A stretch of 41,907 nt of DNA from Eubacteriales bacterium. Its GTDB lineage: Bacteria; Bacillota; Clostridia; Oscillospirales; Butyricicoccaceae. The translations under genes were made by a program, and so were the position numbers. This document shows positions 22,079 through 30,202 of the stretch, piece after piece; the first letter of the stretch is position 1; every line of letters starts with the position of its first letter. The stretch spans positions 17,182-59,088 of the forward strand of contig JAUNGZ010000014.1 in NCBI GenBank assembly GCA_030524205.1, in the 5' to 3' direction. Under the pieces are notes generated by a model. That model was given only the letters and a program-made list of their open reading frames with translations, was not told where the DNA came from and searched no databases.

Positions 22079-22791
22079 CCGGCGCGCTGGCACAGTTCGG
22101 CGCCGCGGCGGACAAGTCCGCCAATCTTCGCAGGATCGAGGCCTTTGCACAGCAAGCGTCGAAATCCGGCGCATCCATGCTGTTTCTGCCGGAATACAGC
22201 ATGTTTTATGCAAAAGAGAACCGCCGGTCTCTGATGCGGCAGGCCGCCGAGCCGCTGGACGGACCGTTTGCCGCCGCGCTGGGCGCGGTCGCGAGGCGAC
22301 ACGGGCTCTGGCTCGCTACGGGACTATATGAAGCCGCGGACGGCCTGCCGTACAACACGGTCGCCGTTTTCGACGACGCGGGCGCCCTGCGCGGTTCTTA
22401 CCGCAAGCAGCGTCTGTACGACGCCTTCGGCTGCCGCGAATCGGACGAATGCCGCGCGGGCGGCCGGCCGTTCACGCCCATACCTACGCCCGTCGGCACG
22501 CTCGGGATCATCACCTGCTTCGAACTGCGGTTTCCCGCCCTTGCCGCCGCACAGCGGGCCGCGGGCGCGGACGTGCTTTTCGTCCCCGCCGGGTGGGTGC
22601 AGGGAAAAAACAAGCTGCTGCACTGGGACACGCTGCTGCGCGCCCGGGCAATCGAAAACGGCATGGCCGTTATCGGCGCGGACCAGTTTGCCGACGGGCT
22701 GTTCATCGGCCACAGCGCCGCCTATGCGCCCGACGGCACGGCGCTCGGCGCGCTGCAAGCCGGCGAAGGCCTGCTCACCATTACATTATAA
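22075..22791 (+). CDS. Carbon-nitrogen hydrolase (nitrilase superfamily)
   Basis: The 238-residue protein has the Glu-Lys-Cys triad of the nitrilase superfamily: MLFLPEYSMF near residue 35, YRKQRLYDAF near 102 and GIITCFELRFPAL near 142. ENGMAVIGADQF near 198 is the usual late segment. It is most like omega-amidase or Nit-type amidases of short chain amides, but the substrate cannot be fixed. It starts in the ATGA overlap with ybaK, so the two are translated together. ThiE follows 12 nt later. Confidence 0.88.
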   Translation: MTGALAQFGAAADKSANLRRIEAFAQQASKSGASMLFLPEYSMFYAKENRRSLMRQAAEPLDGPFAAALGAVARRHGLWLATGLYEAADGLPYNTVAVFDDAGALRGSYRKQRLYDAFGCRESDECRAGGRPFTPIPTPVGTLGIITCFELRFPALAAAQRAAGADVLFVPAGWVQGKNKLLHWDTLLRARAIENGMAVIGADQFADGLFIGHSAAYAPDGTALGALQAGEGLLTITL

Positions 22792-22803
22792 GAGGAGTCC
22801 ATT

Positions 22804-23445
22804 ATGCAACTCGATCTCACCCTTTATGTCGTCACCGACAGCACCTATCATACCCCGGAAAGCCTGCTGCACACGGTCGAACAGGCCTGCGCGGGCGGCG
22901 CAACGCTCGTTCAGCTCCGCGAAAAAGAGCGCGGCGGCCGGGATTATCTGGAACTCGCGCAGCGGGTCAAAGCGGTCACCGACCGCTTCGGCGTGCCGCT
23001 CATCATCGACGACCGCGTCGACGTCGCCATCGCCTGCGGCGCGGCGGGCGTGCACGTCGGCGCGTCCGACCTGCCGGTCGCCGTCTGCCGCCGTCTGCTC
23101 GGACCGGACAAAATCGTCGGCGCGACCGCCAAAACGGTCGAAGCCGCCAAGGCCGCCTATGCCGACGGCGCGGACTACCTCGGCACCGGCGCGATTTACC
23201 CGACCACCACACATGTGACCACAAAAATCACGCCGGTCGAAACGCTCGACGAAATCTGCCGCGCCGTTCCCATTCCGGTCGCCGCGATCGGCGGGCTGAA
23301 CGCGGACAACATGGGCGTTCTGCAAAACAGCCCGATCGCTGGCGTGGCCGTCGTCTCCGCCGTGATGAAGGCGGACGATCCCCGCGCCGCCGCCGCGCTG
23401 CTCAAGGCGCGCGTGCTTGCCATGCGGGAAAAACGCGCAAAATAA
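22804..23445 (+). CDS. thiE: Thiamine-phosphate synthase
   Basis: It joins hydroxymethylpyrimidine diphosphate and the thiazole phosphate into thiamine phosphate. The 213-residue TIM barrel has the family motifs: LYVVTDS near residue 7, LVQLREKERGG near 35, LIIDDRVDVA near 66, GVHVGASDLPV near 80, DYLGTGAIYPTTTH near 123 and VAAIGGLNADN near 158. No other thiamine gene and no TPP riboswitch is visible here, so it is an isolated thi gene at the end of the DUF1836 operon. GAGGAG precedes the ATG. Confidence 0.93.
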   Translation: MQLDLTLYVVTDSTYHTPESLLHTVEQACAGGATLVQLREKERGGRDYLELAQRVKAVTDRFGVPLIIDDRVDVAIACGAAGVHVGASDLPVAVCRRLLGPDKIVGATAKTVEAAKAAYADGADYLGTGAIYPTTTHVTTKITPVETLDEICRAVPIPVAAIGGLNADNMGVLQNSPIAGVAVVSAVMKADDPRAAAALLKARVLAMREKRAK

Positions 23446-23480
23446 ATAAAGGGGCCGGCTGAAAACTGGCCCCTTTATTT
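23444..23480. terminator. Bidirectional terminator between thiE and the GerMN gene
   Basis: A perfect 13-bp stem, AAATAAAGGGGCC/GGCCCCTTTATTT with an 11-nt loop, has A/T-rich outer ends on both strands. Confidence 0.88.
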
Positions 23481-23482
23481 GT

Positions 23483-24064
23483 TTAGTTCCCACTCATCTC
23501 GAGCGGATAGTCGTAAATCTCATGCCCGCTTTCCAGCGGCGCACCGTCCACCGTGATCAGTATTTTGTCCACGCCGCGCGCTTGAATAAAGGTGTTGACG
23601 AGCGAATAAATCAGCATATTTTCTCCCGTCGAGCCGGACGAACGCACCGCGTCGCCATACGCCGCGTTCATATCGAGCGTCAGCACGCCGTTCTCGGTTT
23701 TAGACGACTGCACTTCGACGCCGTCGGGCAGCGAATTAGACGCGATCAGTGCGTCGACCAGCGCCTGATCGGAATCGTCCTCCGCGGAGGCGCCGACCGG
23801 CGTGAGCGTTTCCCCCTGTTCGTCCGGCACATACACGACCACCGGCTCGCCGCCCGATGGATTGGGATTTTCCGGCTGCACGGGGTTTTCCGGCTTGGAC
23901 GGCGGCTGCTCTACGGGCTTGTTGGGAGCGACCGGCTCGGTGACCGGCGGCTTTGGCTCCTCCTCCGGCTTCCGCCCGGACAGATAACCATAAATACACG
24001 CGGCCGCGATCAAGGCGACGACCGCCGCGACAACTGCAATTATCAAAACGCGTTTCTTTTTCAT
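23483..24064 (-). CDS. GerMN-domain protein, membrane anchored
   Basis: The 193-residue product starts MKKKR, followed by one strong membrane helix (about residues 6-27), then a proline- and glutamate-rich extracellular linker of about 45 residues. A single GerMN domain follows: VVVYVPDEQGETLTPV near 75, DQALVDALIAS near 98, GVLTLDMNAAYGDAV near 125 and IYSLVNTFIQARGVDKILITVDG near 150. GerMN domains occur in spore-germination and spore-assembly proteins such as GerM and in LpqB, and probably bind peptidoglycan or a small ligand. A palindrome sits inside its promoter. Confidence 0.87.
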   Translation of the reverse strand: MKKKRVLIIAVVAAVVALIAAACIYGYLSGRKPEEEPKPPVTEPVAPNKPVEQPPSKPENPVQPENPNPSGGEPVVVYVPDEQGETLTPVGASAEDDSDQALVDALIASNSLPDGVEVQSSKTENGVLTLDMNAAYGDAVRSSGSTGENMLIYSLVNTFIQARGVDKILITVDGAPLESGHEIYDYPLEMSGN

Positions 24065-24091
24065 CTTGAAAACGCCTCCTCTCCTGATGTT

Positions 24092-24121
24092 ATTCTACCA
24101 TATCGGACGTATCCGATACAA
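24092..24121 (-). promoter_or_regulatory. Promoter of the GerMN gene
   Basis: On the minus strand TTGTAT (24116-24121) and TAGAAT (24092-24097) are 18 nt apart. A GGAGAGGAGG ribosome site follows. Confidence 0.6.
24101..24118. promoter_or_regulatory. Palindrome between -35 and -10 of the GerMN promoter
   Basis: TATCGGA-CGTA-TCCGATA is a perfect 7+7 inverted repeat in the promoter spacer, a position where a bound repressor would exclude RNA polymerase or a MerR-type activator could remodel the 18-nt spacer. Confidence 0.5.
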
Positions 24122-24138
24122 GCCCTGTTCCCTTTCGC

Positions 24139-24168
24139 TTGACAACCGGCGCTGTTTCGGGTTACGAT
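24139..24168 (+). promoter_or_regulatory. Promoter of the AIM24-like gene
   Basis: TTGACA (24139-24144) and TACGAT (24163-24168) are 18 nt apart. AAGGAGG lies at 24207-24213. Confidence 0.55.
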
Positions 24169-24218
24169 GGAAACGGAAGCTCCACGTTTATCCAACCGAG
24201 GCAATAAGGAGGCAGAAT

Positions 24219-24896
24219 ATGAATTACGATATTAAGGGCGGCGTGTTCCCCGTCGTCGTATGCCAGCTGGCTGACGGCGAGCAGATGATAACCGAAAAAG
24301 GCTCGATGGTCTGGATGAGCCCCAACATGGAAATGGACACCCGCGGCGGCGGGCTGGGCAAAATGTTTTCCAAGGCGTTTTCCGGCGAAAGCATGTTCCA
24401 AAACATTTATACCGCGCGCGGCGCGGGCATGATCGCTTTCGGCTCAAGCTTTCCCGGCAAAATCCTGCCGCTTACCATTGCGCCGGGGCGGGAAATGATC
24501 CTGCAAAAAAGCGCGTTTCTCGCCTCCGAAACGGGCGTTGCGCTGTCTATTCATTTCAACAAAAAGCTGGGCGCCGGCTTTTTCGGCGGCGAAGGGTTTA
24601 TTATGCAGCGGCTGTCCGGCAGCGGCACGGCCTTTTGCGAGATCGACGGCGAGCTGGTCGAATACGAGCTTGCCGCGGGACAGCAAATGGTCGTCGATAC
24701 CGGCAATGTAGCCGGCTTTGAACCAACTGTATCCATCGACATCCAGCAGGTGCCCGGCCTAAAGAACAAACTGCTCGGCGGGGAAGGCCTGTTCAACACC
24801 ACGCTGACCGGTCCGGGCAAAATCTGGCTGCAAACCATGCCGATCTCTAGCGTCGCGGCCTCCATCCGGCCGTTCATCCCGACGGGCAACGGATGA
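24219..24896 (+). CDS. AIM24/TIGR00266 family protein
   Basis: The 225-residue all-beta protein fits the AIM24 (TIGR00266) family: an early GEQMITEKGSMVWMSPNMEM segment, GLGKMFSKAFSGESMFQNIYTA near residue 46, GAGFFGGEGFIMQRLSGSG near 118, and a C-terminal PGKIWLQTMPISS. These proteins form a double-stranded beta-helix trimer of unknown function; the mitochondrial relative is needed for inner-membrane organisation. An AAGGAGG site fixes the start at 24219, although the frame is open back to 24066. It is a single gene with a strong terminator. Confidence 0.9.
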   Translation: MNYDIKGGVFPVVVCQLADGEQMITEKGSMVWMSPNMEMDTRGGGLGKMFSKAFSGESMFQNIYTARGAGMIAFGSSFPGKILPLTIAPGREMILQKSAFLASETGVALSIHFNKKLGAGFFGGEGFIMQRLSGSGTAFCEIDGELVEYELAAGQQMVVDTGNVAGFEPTVSIDIQQVPGLKNKLLGGEGLFNTTLTGPGKIWLQTMPISSVAASIRPFIPTGNG

Positions 24897-24903
24897 TAAA
24901 AAT

Positions 24904-24948
24904 AGAAAGCCCCCGCTTTCCGCGTCAAACGGAAAGCGGGGGCTTTCT
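24904..24948. terminator. Bidirectional terminator, AIM24-like gene and trp operon
   Basis: A perfect 19-bp stem (24904-24922 with 24930-24948) with a 7-nt loop lies between convergent genes. The TAA stop of the cupin gene overlaps its right edge. This is the strongest hairpin terminator in the window. Confidence 0.92.
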
Positions 24949-25265
24949 TATCCGCCAAGCGTCAGGCCGAGCACCTCAGCGGCGCAGTCCCCGGGGTTGT
25001 CGGTCGTGTGCGGCAGAGCGCCGGGCACGCGGCAGTATTCGCCCGCGCGTACAAGCGTCGTCTCGTCCCCGCTCTGGATGCGCATTTCCCCTGAAATCAC
25101 GTAAAACAGATGGTCGCGCTGCGGATGGGTGTGCGCCGGACGCGGGCCGCCCCCGCCCGGCTCGATGACGGCGAGCGAGCCGTCCAGCAATTCGCCCTGC
25201 GCTCCGAACAGCTTCGCCGCGCGAAAGCCGAAGTGGTCGGGCGGCGTGATGAATTCGCGTTCCAT
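24948..25265 (-). CDS. Cupin-domain protein at the end of the trp operon
   Basis: The 105-residue protein is one cupin barrel: GGGPRPAHTHPQRDHLFYVISGEM near residue 38 holds the histidine metal ligands of motif 1, and GEYCRVPGALPHTTDN near 74 holds motif 2. It starts one base from the trpA stop, so it is translated as part of the trp operon. Cupins of this size include metal-dependent isomerases, dioxygenases and small-molecule sensors; nothing here fixes the function. It is not a standard trp gene. Confidence 0.85.
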   Translation of the reverse strand: MEREFITPPDHFGFRAAKLFGAQGELLDGSLAVIEPGGGGPRPAHTHPQRDHLFYVISGEMRIQSGDETTLVRAGEYCRVPGALPHTTDNPGDCAAEVLGLTLGG

Positions 25266-25266
25266 G

Positions 25267-26046
25267 TCAATCCGCCTCCCGCACGGCTTGCGCCATCGCG
25301 CGCACGTAATCGGCCACGTGCGGCACGCAGTCCGCGCCGTACTCGGCGCACAGCCGGACGATGGCCGAGCCGACGATTGCGCCGTCCGACCGGGCGGCCA
25401 TTTCCTTTGCCTGCGCGGGCGTTGAAATGCCGAAGCCGACCGCGCACGGGATGCCCTTCTCAGCCTTGACCAGCTCTACCATCGCGCCGATATCGGTCGT
25501 GATATCCGAGCGCACGCCGGTCACGCCGAGCGAGGACACGCAGTAAACAAAGCCCTCGGCCTCCCGCGCGATCATACGCGCACGCTCGTGCGAGGTCGGC
25601 GCGATCAGCGAGATCAGGTCGAGACCGTACCGCTTGCACAGCGGATCGAACTCGCCCTTCTCCTCAAACGGCAGGTCGGGCAGGATCAGGCCGTCCATGC
25701 CGATTTCCGCGGCGGTTCGGATGAATTCTTCCGCGCCATAAGAGAACACGACGTTCGCGTAGGTCATGAACACCATCGGCACGCCGGTCTTCTGCCGGAC
25801 GCGGCGCACCATGCCGAAAATCTTGTCGGTCGTCACGCCGCCCGCCAGCGCGCGCACGTTTGCCGCTTGGATAACGGGTCCTTCGGCCGTCGGGTCGGAA
25901 AACGGGACGCCCAGCTCGATCAAATCCGCCCCCGCCTCCGCCATCGCGCAGACGAGCTTTTCGGTCACCTCCAGCGACGGGTCGCCGCAGGTCACAAACG
26001 GGATAAACGCCTTGCCGTTTACAAAGGCTTTTGCAATTTTACTCAT
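25267..26046 (-). CDS. trpA: Tryptophan synthase alpha chain
   Basis: It cleaves indole-3-glycerol phosphate to indole and glyceraldehyde 3-phosphate and passes indole through a tunnel to TrpB. The 259-residue barrel has the catalytic glutamate in [19 protein letters not shown] near residue 42 and the aspartate in [10 protein letters not shown] near 124. The phosphate-binding segments GVTGVRSD and GFGIS lie near 177 and 210. The start at 26046 overlaps the trpB stop by 8 nt (ATGAGTAA), giving translational coupling. The open frame extends upstream only as a shadow of trpB. Confidence 0.96.
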   Translation of the reverse strand: MSKIAKAFVNGKAFIPFVTCGDPSLEVTEKLVCAMAEAGADLIELGVPFSDPTAEGPVIQAANVRALAGGVTTDKIFGMVRRVRQKTGVPMVFMTYANVVFSYGAEEFIRTAAEIGMDGLILPDLPFEEKGEFDPLCKRYGLDLISLIAPTSHERARMIAREAEGFVYCVSSLGVTGVRSDITTDIGAMVELVKAEKGIPCAVGFGISTPAQAKEMAARSDGAIVGSAIVRLCAEYGADCVPHVADYVRAMAQAVREAD

Positions 26047-27223
26047 GCAGATCCTCCCCGCGATACCGCGCGATGGCCGCGCAGTCCTTGTCGCCGCGCC
26101 CCGAAAGGTTGACGACGATGATTTGGTCCTTCCCCATCCGCGGCGCGAGCTCCATCGCGTGCGCGACGGCGTGCGCCGACTCGATCGCCGGGATAACACC
26201 CTCGGTGCGGCTGAGATACTCAAAGGCGTTTACCGCCTCGTCGTCGGTCACGGGCACGTACTCGGCGCGGCCGGTGTCGTACAGGTGCGCATGCTCGGGG
26301 CCGATGCCCGGGTAGTCCAGCCCCGCCGAAATGGAGTAGACGGGCGCGATCTGGCCGTACTCGTCCTGACAGAAATAGCTTTTCATGCCGTGGAAAATGC
26401 CCGGCCGCCCGGTCGCGATGGTCGCAGCGGTCTCGGCGGTGTCCACGCCGCGCCCGGCGGCCTCGCAGCCGATCAGGCGGACGCTTTTGTCCCCGATGAA
26501 GTGGTAAAACGCGCCGATGGCGTTCGAGCCGCCGCCTACGCACGCCAGCACCGCGTCGGGCAGTCGGCCCTCCTTTTCGAGCAGCTGCTCCTTGATCTCT
26601 TTGGAGATCACCGCCTGAAAATCGCGCACGATGGTCGGGAACGGGTGCGGCCCCATGCACGAGCCGAGCACGTAATGCGTGTCCGCAATGCGGTTCGTCC
26701 ATTCGCGCATGGTCTCGGAAACCGCGTCCTTCAGGGTGCCCGTGCCGCTGTCGACCGGATGCACGGCCGCGCCCAGCAGGCGCATGCGGTACACGTTCAG
26801 CGCCTGCCGTTCGGTGTCCTCGCGTCCCATGAACACCTCGCACTCCAGCCCCATCAGCGCGGCCGCCGTCGCGGTGGCAACGCCGTGCTGCCCCGCGCCG
26901 GTCTCCGCGATGACGCGGGTCTTGCCCATGCGTTTTGCAAGCAGCACCTGCCCGAGCACGTTGTTGATCTTGTGCGCGCCCGTGTGGTTCAAATCCTCGC
27001 GCTTCAAATAGATTTTCGCGCCGCCGAGGTCCTTCGTCATGTGCGCGGCATAGTACAGCCGCGAGGGACGGCCCGCATAGTCGTTCAGCAGGTCCGTCAG
27101 CTCGGCCTGAAAGTCCGGGTCGTCCTTGTACCGGTGATAGGCCTCTTCCAGCTCGATCACCGCGTTCATCAGCGTTTCCGGCATATACTGCCCTCCGTGC
27201 GCGCCAAAGCGTCCTTTACTCAT
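26039..27223 (-). CDS. trpB: Tryptophan synthase beta chain
   Basis: It condenses indole and serine to tryptophan with PLP. The 394 residues match the standard TrpB1 length. The PLP lysine is in [16 protein letters not shown] near residue 82, the phosphate loop is [12 protein letters not shown] near 228, and the communication segment [15 protein letters not shown] lies near 343. The N-terminus [15 protein letters not shown] is typical. It overlaps trpF upstream and trpA downstream by the same 8-nt ATGAGTAA, so the three are coupled. Confidence 0.97.
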   Translation of the reverse strand: MSKGRFGAHGGQYMPETLMNAVIELEEAYHRYKDDPDFQAELTDLLNDYAGRPSRLYYAAHMTKDLGGAKIYLKREDLNHTGAHKINNVLGQVLLAKRMGKTRVIAETGAGQHGVATATAAALMGLECEVFMGREDTERQALNVYRMRLLGAAVHPVDSGTGTLKDAVSETMREWTNRIADTHYVLGSCMGPHPFPTIVRDFQAVISKEIKEQLLEKEGRLPDAVLACVGGGSNAIGAFYHFIGDKSVRLIGCEAAGRGVDTAETAATIATGRPGIFHGMKSYFCQDEYGQIAPVYSISAGLDYPGIGPEHAHLYDTGRAEYVPVTDDEAVNAFEYLSRTEGVIPAIESAHAVAHAMELAPRMGKDQIIVVNLSGRGDKDCAAIARYRGEDLHE

Positions 27224-27830
27224 TGCTCTTACTCCTTACCGTGGCGGCAATCGAGCGCATTTTAGCCGCGTCCTTGACGCCGTCCGTCTCGATACCGCTT
27301 GAAATATCCAGCGCGTAAGCGCTCGTTTCGAGCGCCCGCGCAAGGTTGTCCTGACAAATCCCTCCCGCGAGGAAATAGGGCTTGGAAGGCCGCCCGATCA
27401 GCGACCAGTCGAACGGCTTGCCGCTGCCGCCATAGGCATGCTGCACATAGGTGTCCAGCAGCAGGAAATCGACCGGCAGTGCCGCCGCCCGCTCGATATC
27501 GGCGCGCGTTCGGGCGCGCACGGCCTTGATGAGCGGCGCATCGGTCAGCCCGCGCAGGCGCGCAATGTACCGCGCGTCCTCGTCCCCGTGCAGCTGCACA
27601 AGGTCGATCACGCCGTCCCGAACGAGCGCGGCGATGTGCGCCGGTTCGTCGTTGACGAACACGCCGACCGACCGGATCGACGGGTCGAGCCGCGCCCTCA
27701 GCCGCGCCGCGTCCAGATCGGACACGCGGCGGCGGCTCTCCGCGAACACAAAGCCCGCGTAATCCGGTCTTGCCTCGTTCGCGGCGGCGATATCGGCCAT
27801 GCGGGTCAGTCCGCAGAATTTCAGCTTCAC
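27216..27830 (-). CDS. trpF: Phosphoribosylanthranilate isomerase
   Basis: It isomerises phosphoribosylanthranilate to the carboxyphenylamino-deoxyribulose phosphate. The 204-residue barrel carries the catalytic cysteine in [11 protein letters not shown] near residue 6, VQLHGDED near 80, the catalytic aspartate in [20 protein letters not shown] near 128, and [12 protein letters not shown] near 154. It overlaps trpC by four bases (ATGA) and trpB by eight. In this operon it is separate from trpC, unlike the fused enterobacterial form. Confidence 0.95.
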   Translation of the reverse strand: MKLKFCGLTRMADIAAANEARPDYAGFVFAESRRRVSDLDAARLRARLDPSIRSVGVFVNDEPAHIAALVRDGVIDLVQLHGDEDARYIARLRGLTDAPLIKAVRARTRADIERAAALPVDFLLLDTYVQHAYGGSGKPFDWSLIGRPSKPYFLAGGICQDNLARALETSAYALDISSGIETDGVKDAAKMRSIAATVRSKSNE

Positions 27831-28609
27831 TGCGCGGCCTCCCGCAGCCCGCGCAGCGCGGCGGGCTTATCGAGCGAGCGCATCAGATATTCGCCGACGA
27901 GCACCGCGTCCGCGCCCGCCCGCCGGAGCGCCTTTACGTCCCCGGGGGACGAAACGCCGCTCTCCGCGACGAACACCGTGCCCGCCGGGGCCTTTTCCCG
28001 CAGACGGGCGGCGTTTTGCAGATCGACCGAAAAGTCCTTAAGGTTGCGGTTGTTGACCCCGATCACCCGCGCGCCCGCCCGCGCCGCCGAAACGATTTCG
28101 GCCTCGTCATGTGCCTCGACCAGCGCGGACAAGCCGAGCGCGTCGCAGACCGCGAGGTAGGTTTTCAGCGTTTCCGTATCCAGCAGCGCGCAGATCAGCA
28201 GCACCGCGTCCGCGCCCATCGCCTTGGACTCGTAAAGCTGGTATTCGTCCACGGTGAAGTCCTTGCGCAGCAGGGGTACGTCCACCATCAGGCGGATGGC
28301 GCGGAATATCTCGTCCGACCCCAGAAACCACTTGGGCTCGGTCAGCACGGAAACGCAGTCCGCGCCCGCCTCCTCGTACTGCATGGCGGCGGCGAGGTAG
28401 TCGAACTGCTCGTCGATCACACCCTTGGAGGGCGAGGCCTTTTTGACCTCGCAGATAAACGCCAAGTCTTTGCCGGCAAGCGCCTTCTCAAAGCGAAAAT
28501 CACCGCGCGGCAGAGCTTCGGCCTTGGCCTTGACCTCGTCAAGAGGAAGCTTTACCTTTGCCGCCGCGACGCGCTCGCGCGCGTGGTTCGCCAGCTCGTC
28601 TAAGATCAT
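27827..28609 (-). CDS. trpC: Indole-3-glycerol phosphate synthase
   Basis: It closes the indole ring with loss of carbon dioxide. The 260-residue barrel shows FICEVKKASPSKGVI near residue 50 (catalytic lysine and substrate loop), LLRKDFTVDEYQLYES near 112, ALVEAHDE near 162, IGVNNRNLKDF near 180 and VAESGVSSPGDVK near 210. It starts in an ATGA overlap with trpD and ends in one with trpF. Confidence 0.96.
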   Translation of the reverse strand: MILDELANHARERVAAAKVKLPLDEVKAKAEALPRGDFRFEKALAGKDLAFICEVKKASPSKGVIDEQFDYLAAAMQYEEAGADCVSVLTEPKWFLGSDEIFRAIRLMVDVPLLRKDFTVDEYQLYESKAMGADAVLLICALLDTETLKTYLAVCDALGLSALVEAHDEAEIVSAARAGARVIGVNNRNLKDFSVDLQNAARLREKAPAGTVFVAESGVSSPGDVKALRRAGADAVLVGEYLMRSLDKPAALRGLREAAQ

Positions 28610-29622
28610 GCGGACACCTCCCTTGTCGCCCGGATAAACCGCGTCAGCTTGTCATACGCCGCGCCGCTGTCGATCAGCTCTGCCGCGCGGCGGACGCCGT
28701 CCGCCAGCTCGTAGCCGTCAATGCCAAGATAGAGCGCGATACCCGCGTTAAGCAGGATTTCCTCCCGCTTCGGTCCCCGCTCTTTCCCTGAGAGCACGTT
28801 TTTCGTGATCTCCGCGTTCTCCGCCGGCGTTCCGCCGCGCAGATCGGCCACCGTGCAGGGGGTAAGCCCCAGACCGTCCGCGGTGAATGCGTAAGGCGTC
28901 AGCTTGCCGAAGCGGATCTCGCACACCTTGTTCTCGCCGGTCAGGCTCGCCTCGTCCATGCCGCCGCCGCAGACGACCATGCCGCGCGTCACCCCGAGGT
29001 TCGAGAGCACCTGCGCCATCGGCAGGACCAGCTTTTCGTCGTATACGCCTAAAAGCTGCATGGTCGCGCGCGCCGGATTGGACAGCGGCCCGAGCACATT
29101 GAACAGTGTGCGCTCGCGCATGCCGCGGCGCACGGGCGCGACGTTCTTCATCGACTTGTGATAGCCCTGCGCGAACAGAAAGCAGACGCCCGTCTCGGCC
29201 AGCACCTTTTCGTTCTGCGTAGGGCTCAGGTCGATCTCCGCGCCGAGCTGCTCCAAAACGTCAGCCGCGCCCGACTTGGACGACACCGAGCGGTTGCCGT
29301 GCTTGGCGATCGGCACGCCGCCCGCCGCCGCCACAAAGGCCGCCGTGGTCGAGATGTTGAACGAGCCGACCTCGTCCCCGCCCGTGCCGACAATGTCCAT
29401 CACCGCGCCCTTGGGCTCGATGTGCGCGCCCTTTTCGCGCATGACCTCGGCGCAGGCCGTGATCTCGGTGATCGTCTCGCCCTTCATGCGCAGGGCGGTC
29501 AAAAGCGTCGCCATTTCAATTTCGGTCGCCGTGCCGTCCATCATTTGCTCCATCGCCGCGCGGGCGGTATCATAATTTAGGTCGCGGCCGTTGATCGCCG
29601 CGTGAATTGCTTGCTGCATCAT
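28606..29622 (-). CDS. trpD: Anthranilate phosphoribosyltransferase
   Basis: It transfers phosphoribosyl from PRPP to anthranilate. The 338-residue protein has the PRPP and magnesium motifs VGTGGDEVGSFNISTTAAF near residue 80, AKHGNRSVSSKSGAADVLE near 105, VLGPLSNPA near 174 and GGMDEASL near 222. It is a free-standing TrpD, not fused to TrpG. The ATGA overlap with trpC couples them; a 13-nt gap with a GAGGAAA site separates it from trpG. Confidence 0.96.
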   Translation of the reverse strand: MMQQAIHAAINGRDLNYDTARAAMEQMMDGTATEIEMATLLTALRMKGETITEITACAEVMREKGAHIEPKGAVMDIVGTGGDEVGSFNISTTAAFVAAAGGVPIAKHGNRSVSSKSGAADVLEQLGAEIDLSPTQNEKVLAETGVCFLFAQGYHKSMKNVAPVRRGMRERTLFNVLGPLSNPARATMQLLGVYDEKLVLPMAQVLSNLGVTRGMVVCGGGMDEASLTGENKVCEIRFGKLTPYAFTADGLGLTPCTVADLRGGTPAENAEITKNVLSGKERGPKREEILLNAGIALYLGIDGYELADGVRRAAELIDSGAAYDKLTRFIRATREVSA

Positions 29623-29635
29623 ATTGTTTTCCTCC

Positions 29636-30202
29636 TCAAAGGCTTAAAAAGTTTTGTAGGATGACGCCGCCCACCGGCGTCAAAATGGACTCGGGATGGA
29701 ACTGCACGCCGTAAACCGGCTTTTCCTTGTGCCGCACGGCCATGATCTCGCCGATCTCGTCGCGGGCGATGACCGCGATGCAGTCGGGCAGGGTTTCGGG
29801 CGCGGCCACCAAAGAGTGGTAGCGCGCCGCGCTGATCTTGTGCGGCAGGCCGCGGAACAGCGGGTCGGTTTCGTCCACTTCGACCATGCTCTGCTTGCCG
29901 TGCATCAGGCGCTTTGCGTGCTCAATTCTCGCACCGAACGCCTCGCAGACCGCCTGATGGCCGAGGCACACGCCCAGAATGGGGATAACGCCGCCGAGCG
30001 CTTTCACCGCCTGCTCGCACACGCCCGCGTCCCTCGGGTAACCCGGCCCAGGCGAAAGCAGGAGGTGCGACGGGTTCAGCCCCTGTATTTCACCGACCGT
30101 GACCGCGTCGTTGCGCACGACCCGGATGTCCGGCTCGATCGCCGCCGCCTGCTGGTACAGGTTGTAGGAAAAGGAATCGTAATTGTCGATTAACAGTACC
30201 AT
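29636..30202 (-). CDS. trpG: Anthranilate synthase glutamine amidotransferase component
   Basis: It supplies ammonia from glutamine to TrpE. The 188-residue class I amidotransferase has the nucleophile cysteine in GVCLGHQAVCEAFG near residue 78, LLLSPGPGYP near 50 and the His-Glu pair in VQFHPESI near 170. The start overlaps the trpE stop (TGATG), so it is coupled to TrpE. Clostridial TrpG may also serve para-aminobenzoate synthesis. Confidence 0.96.
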   Translation of the reverse strand: MVLLIDNYDSFSYNLYQQAAAIEPDIRVVRNDAVTVGEIQGLNPSHLLLSPGPGYPRDAGVCEQAVKALGGVIPILGVCLGHQAVCEAFGARIEHAKRLMHGKQSMVEVDETDPLFRGLPHKISAARYHSLVAAPETLPDCIAVIARDEIGEIMAVRHKEKPVYGVQFHPESILTPVGGVILQNFLSL

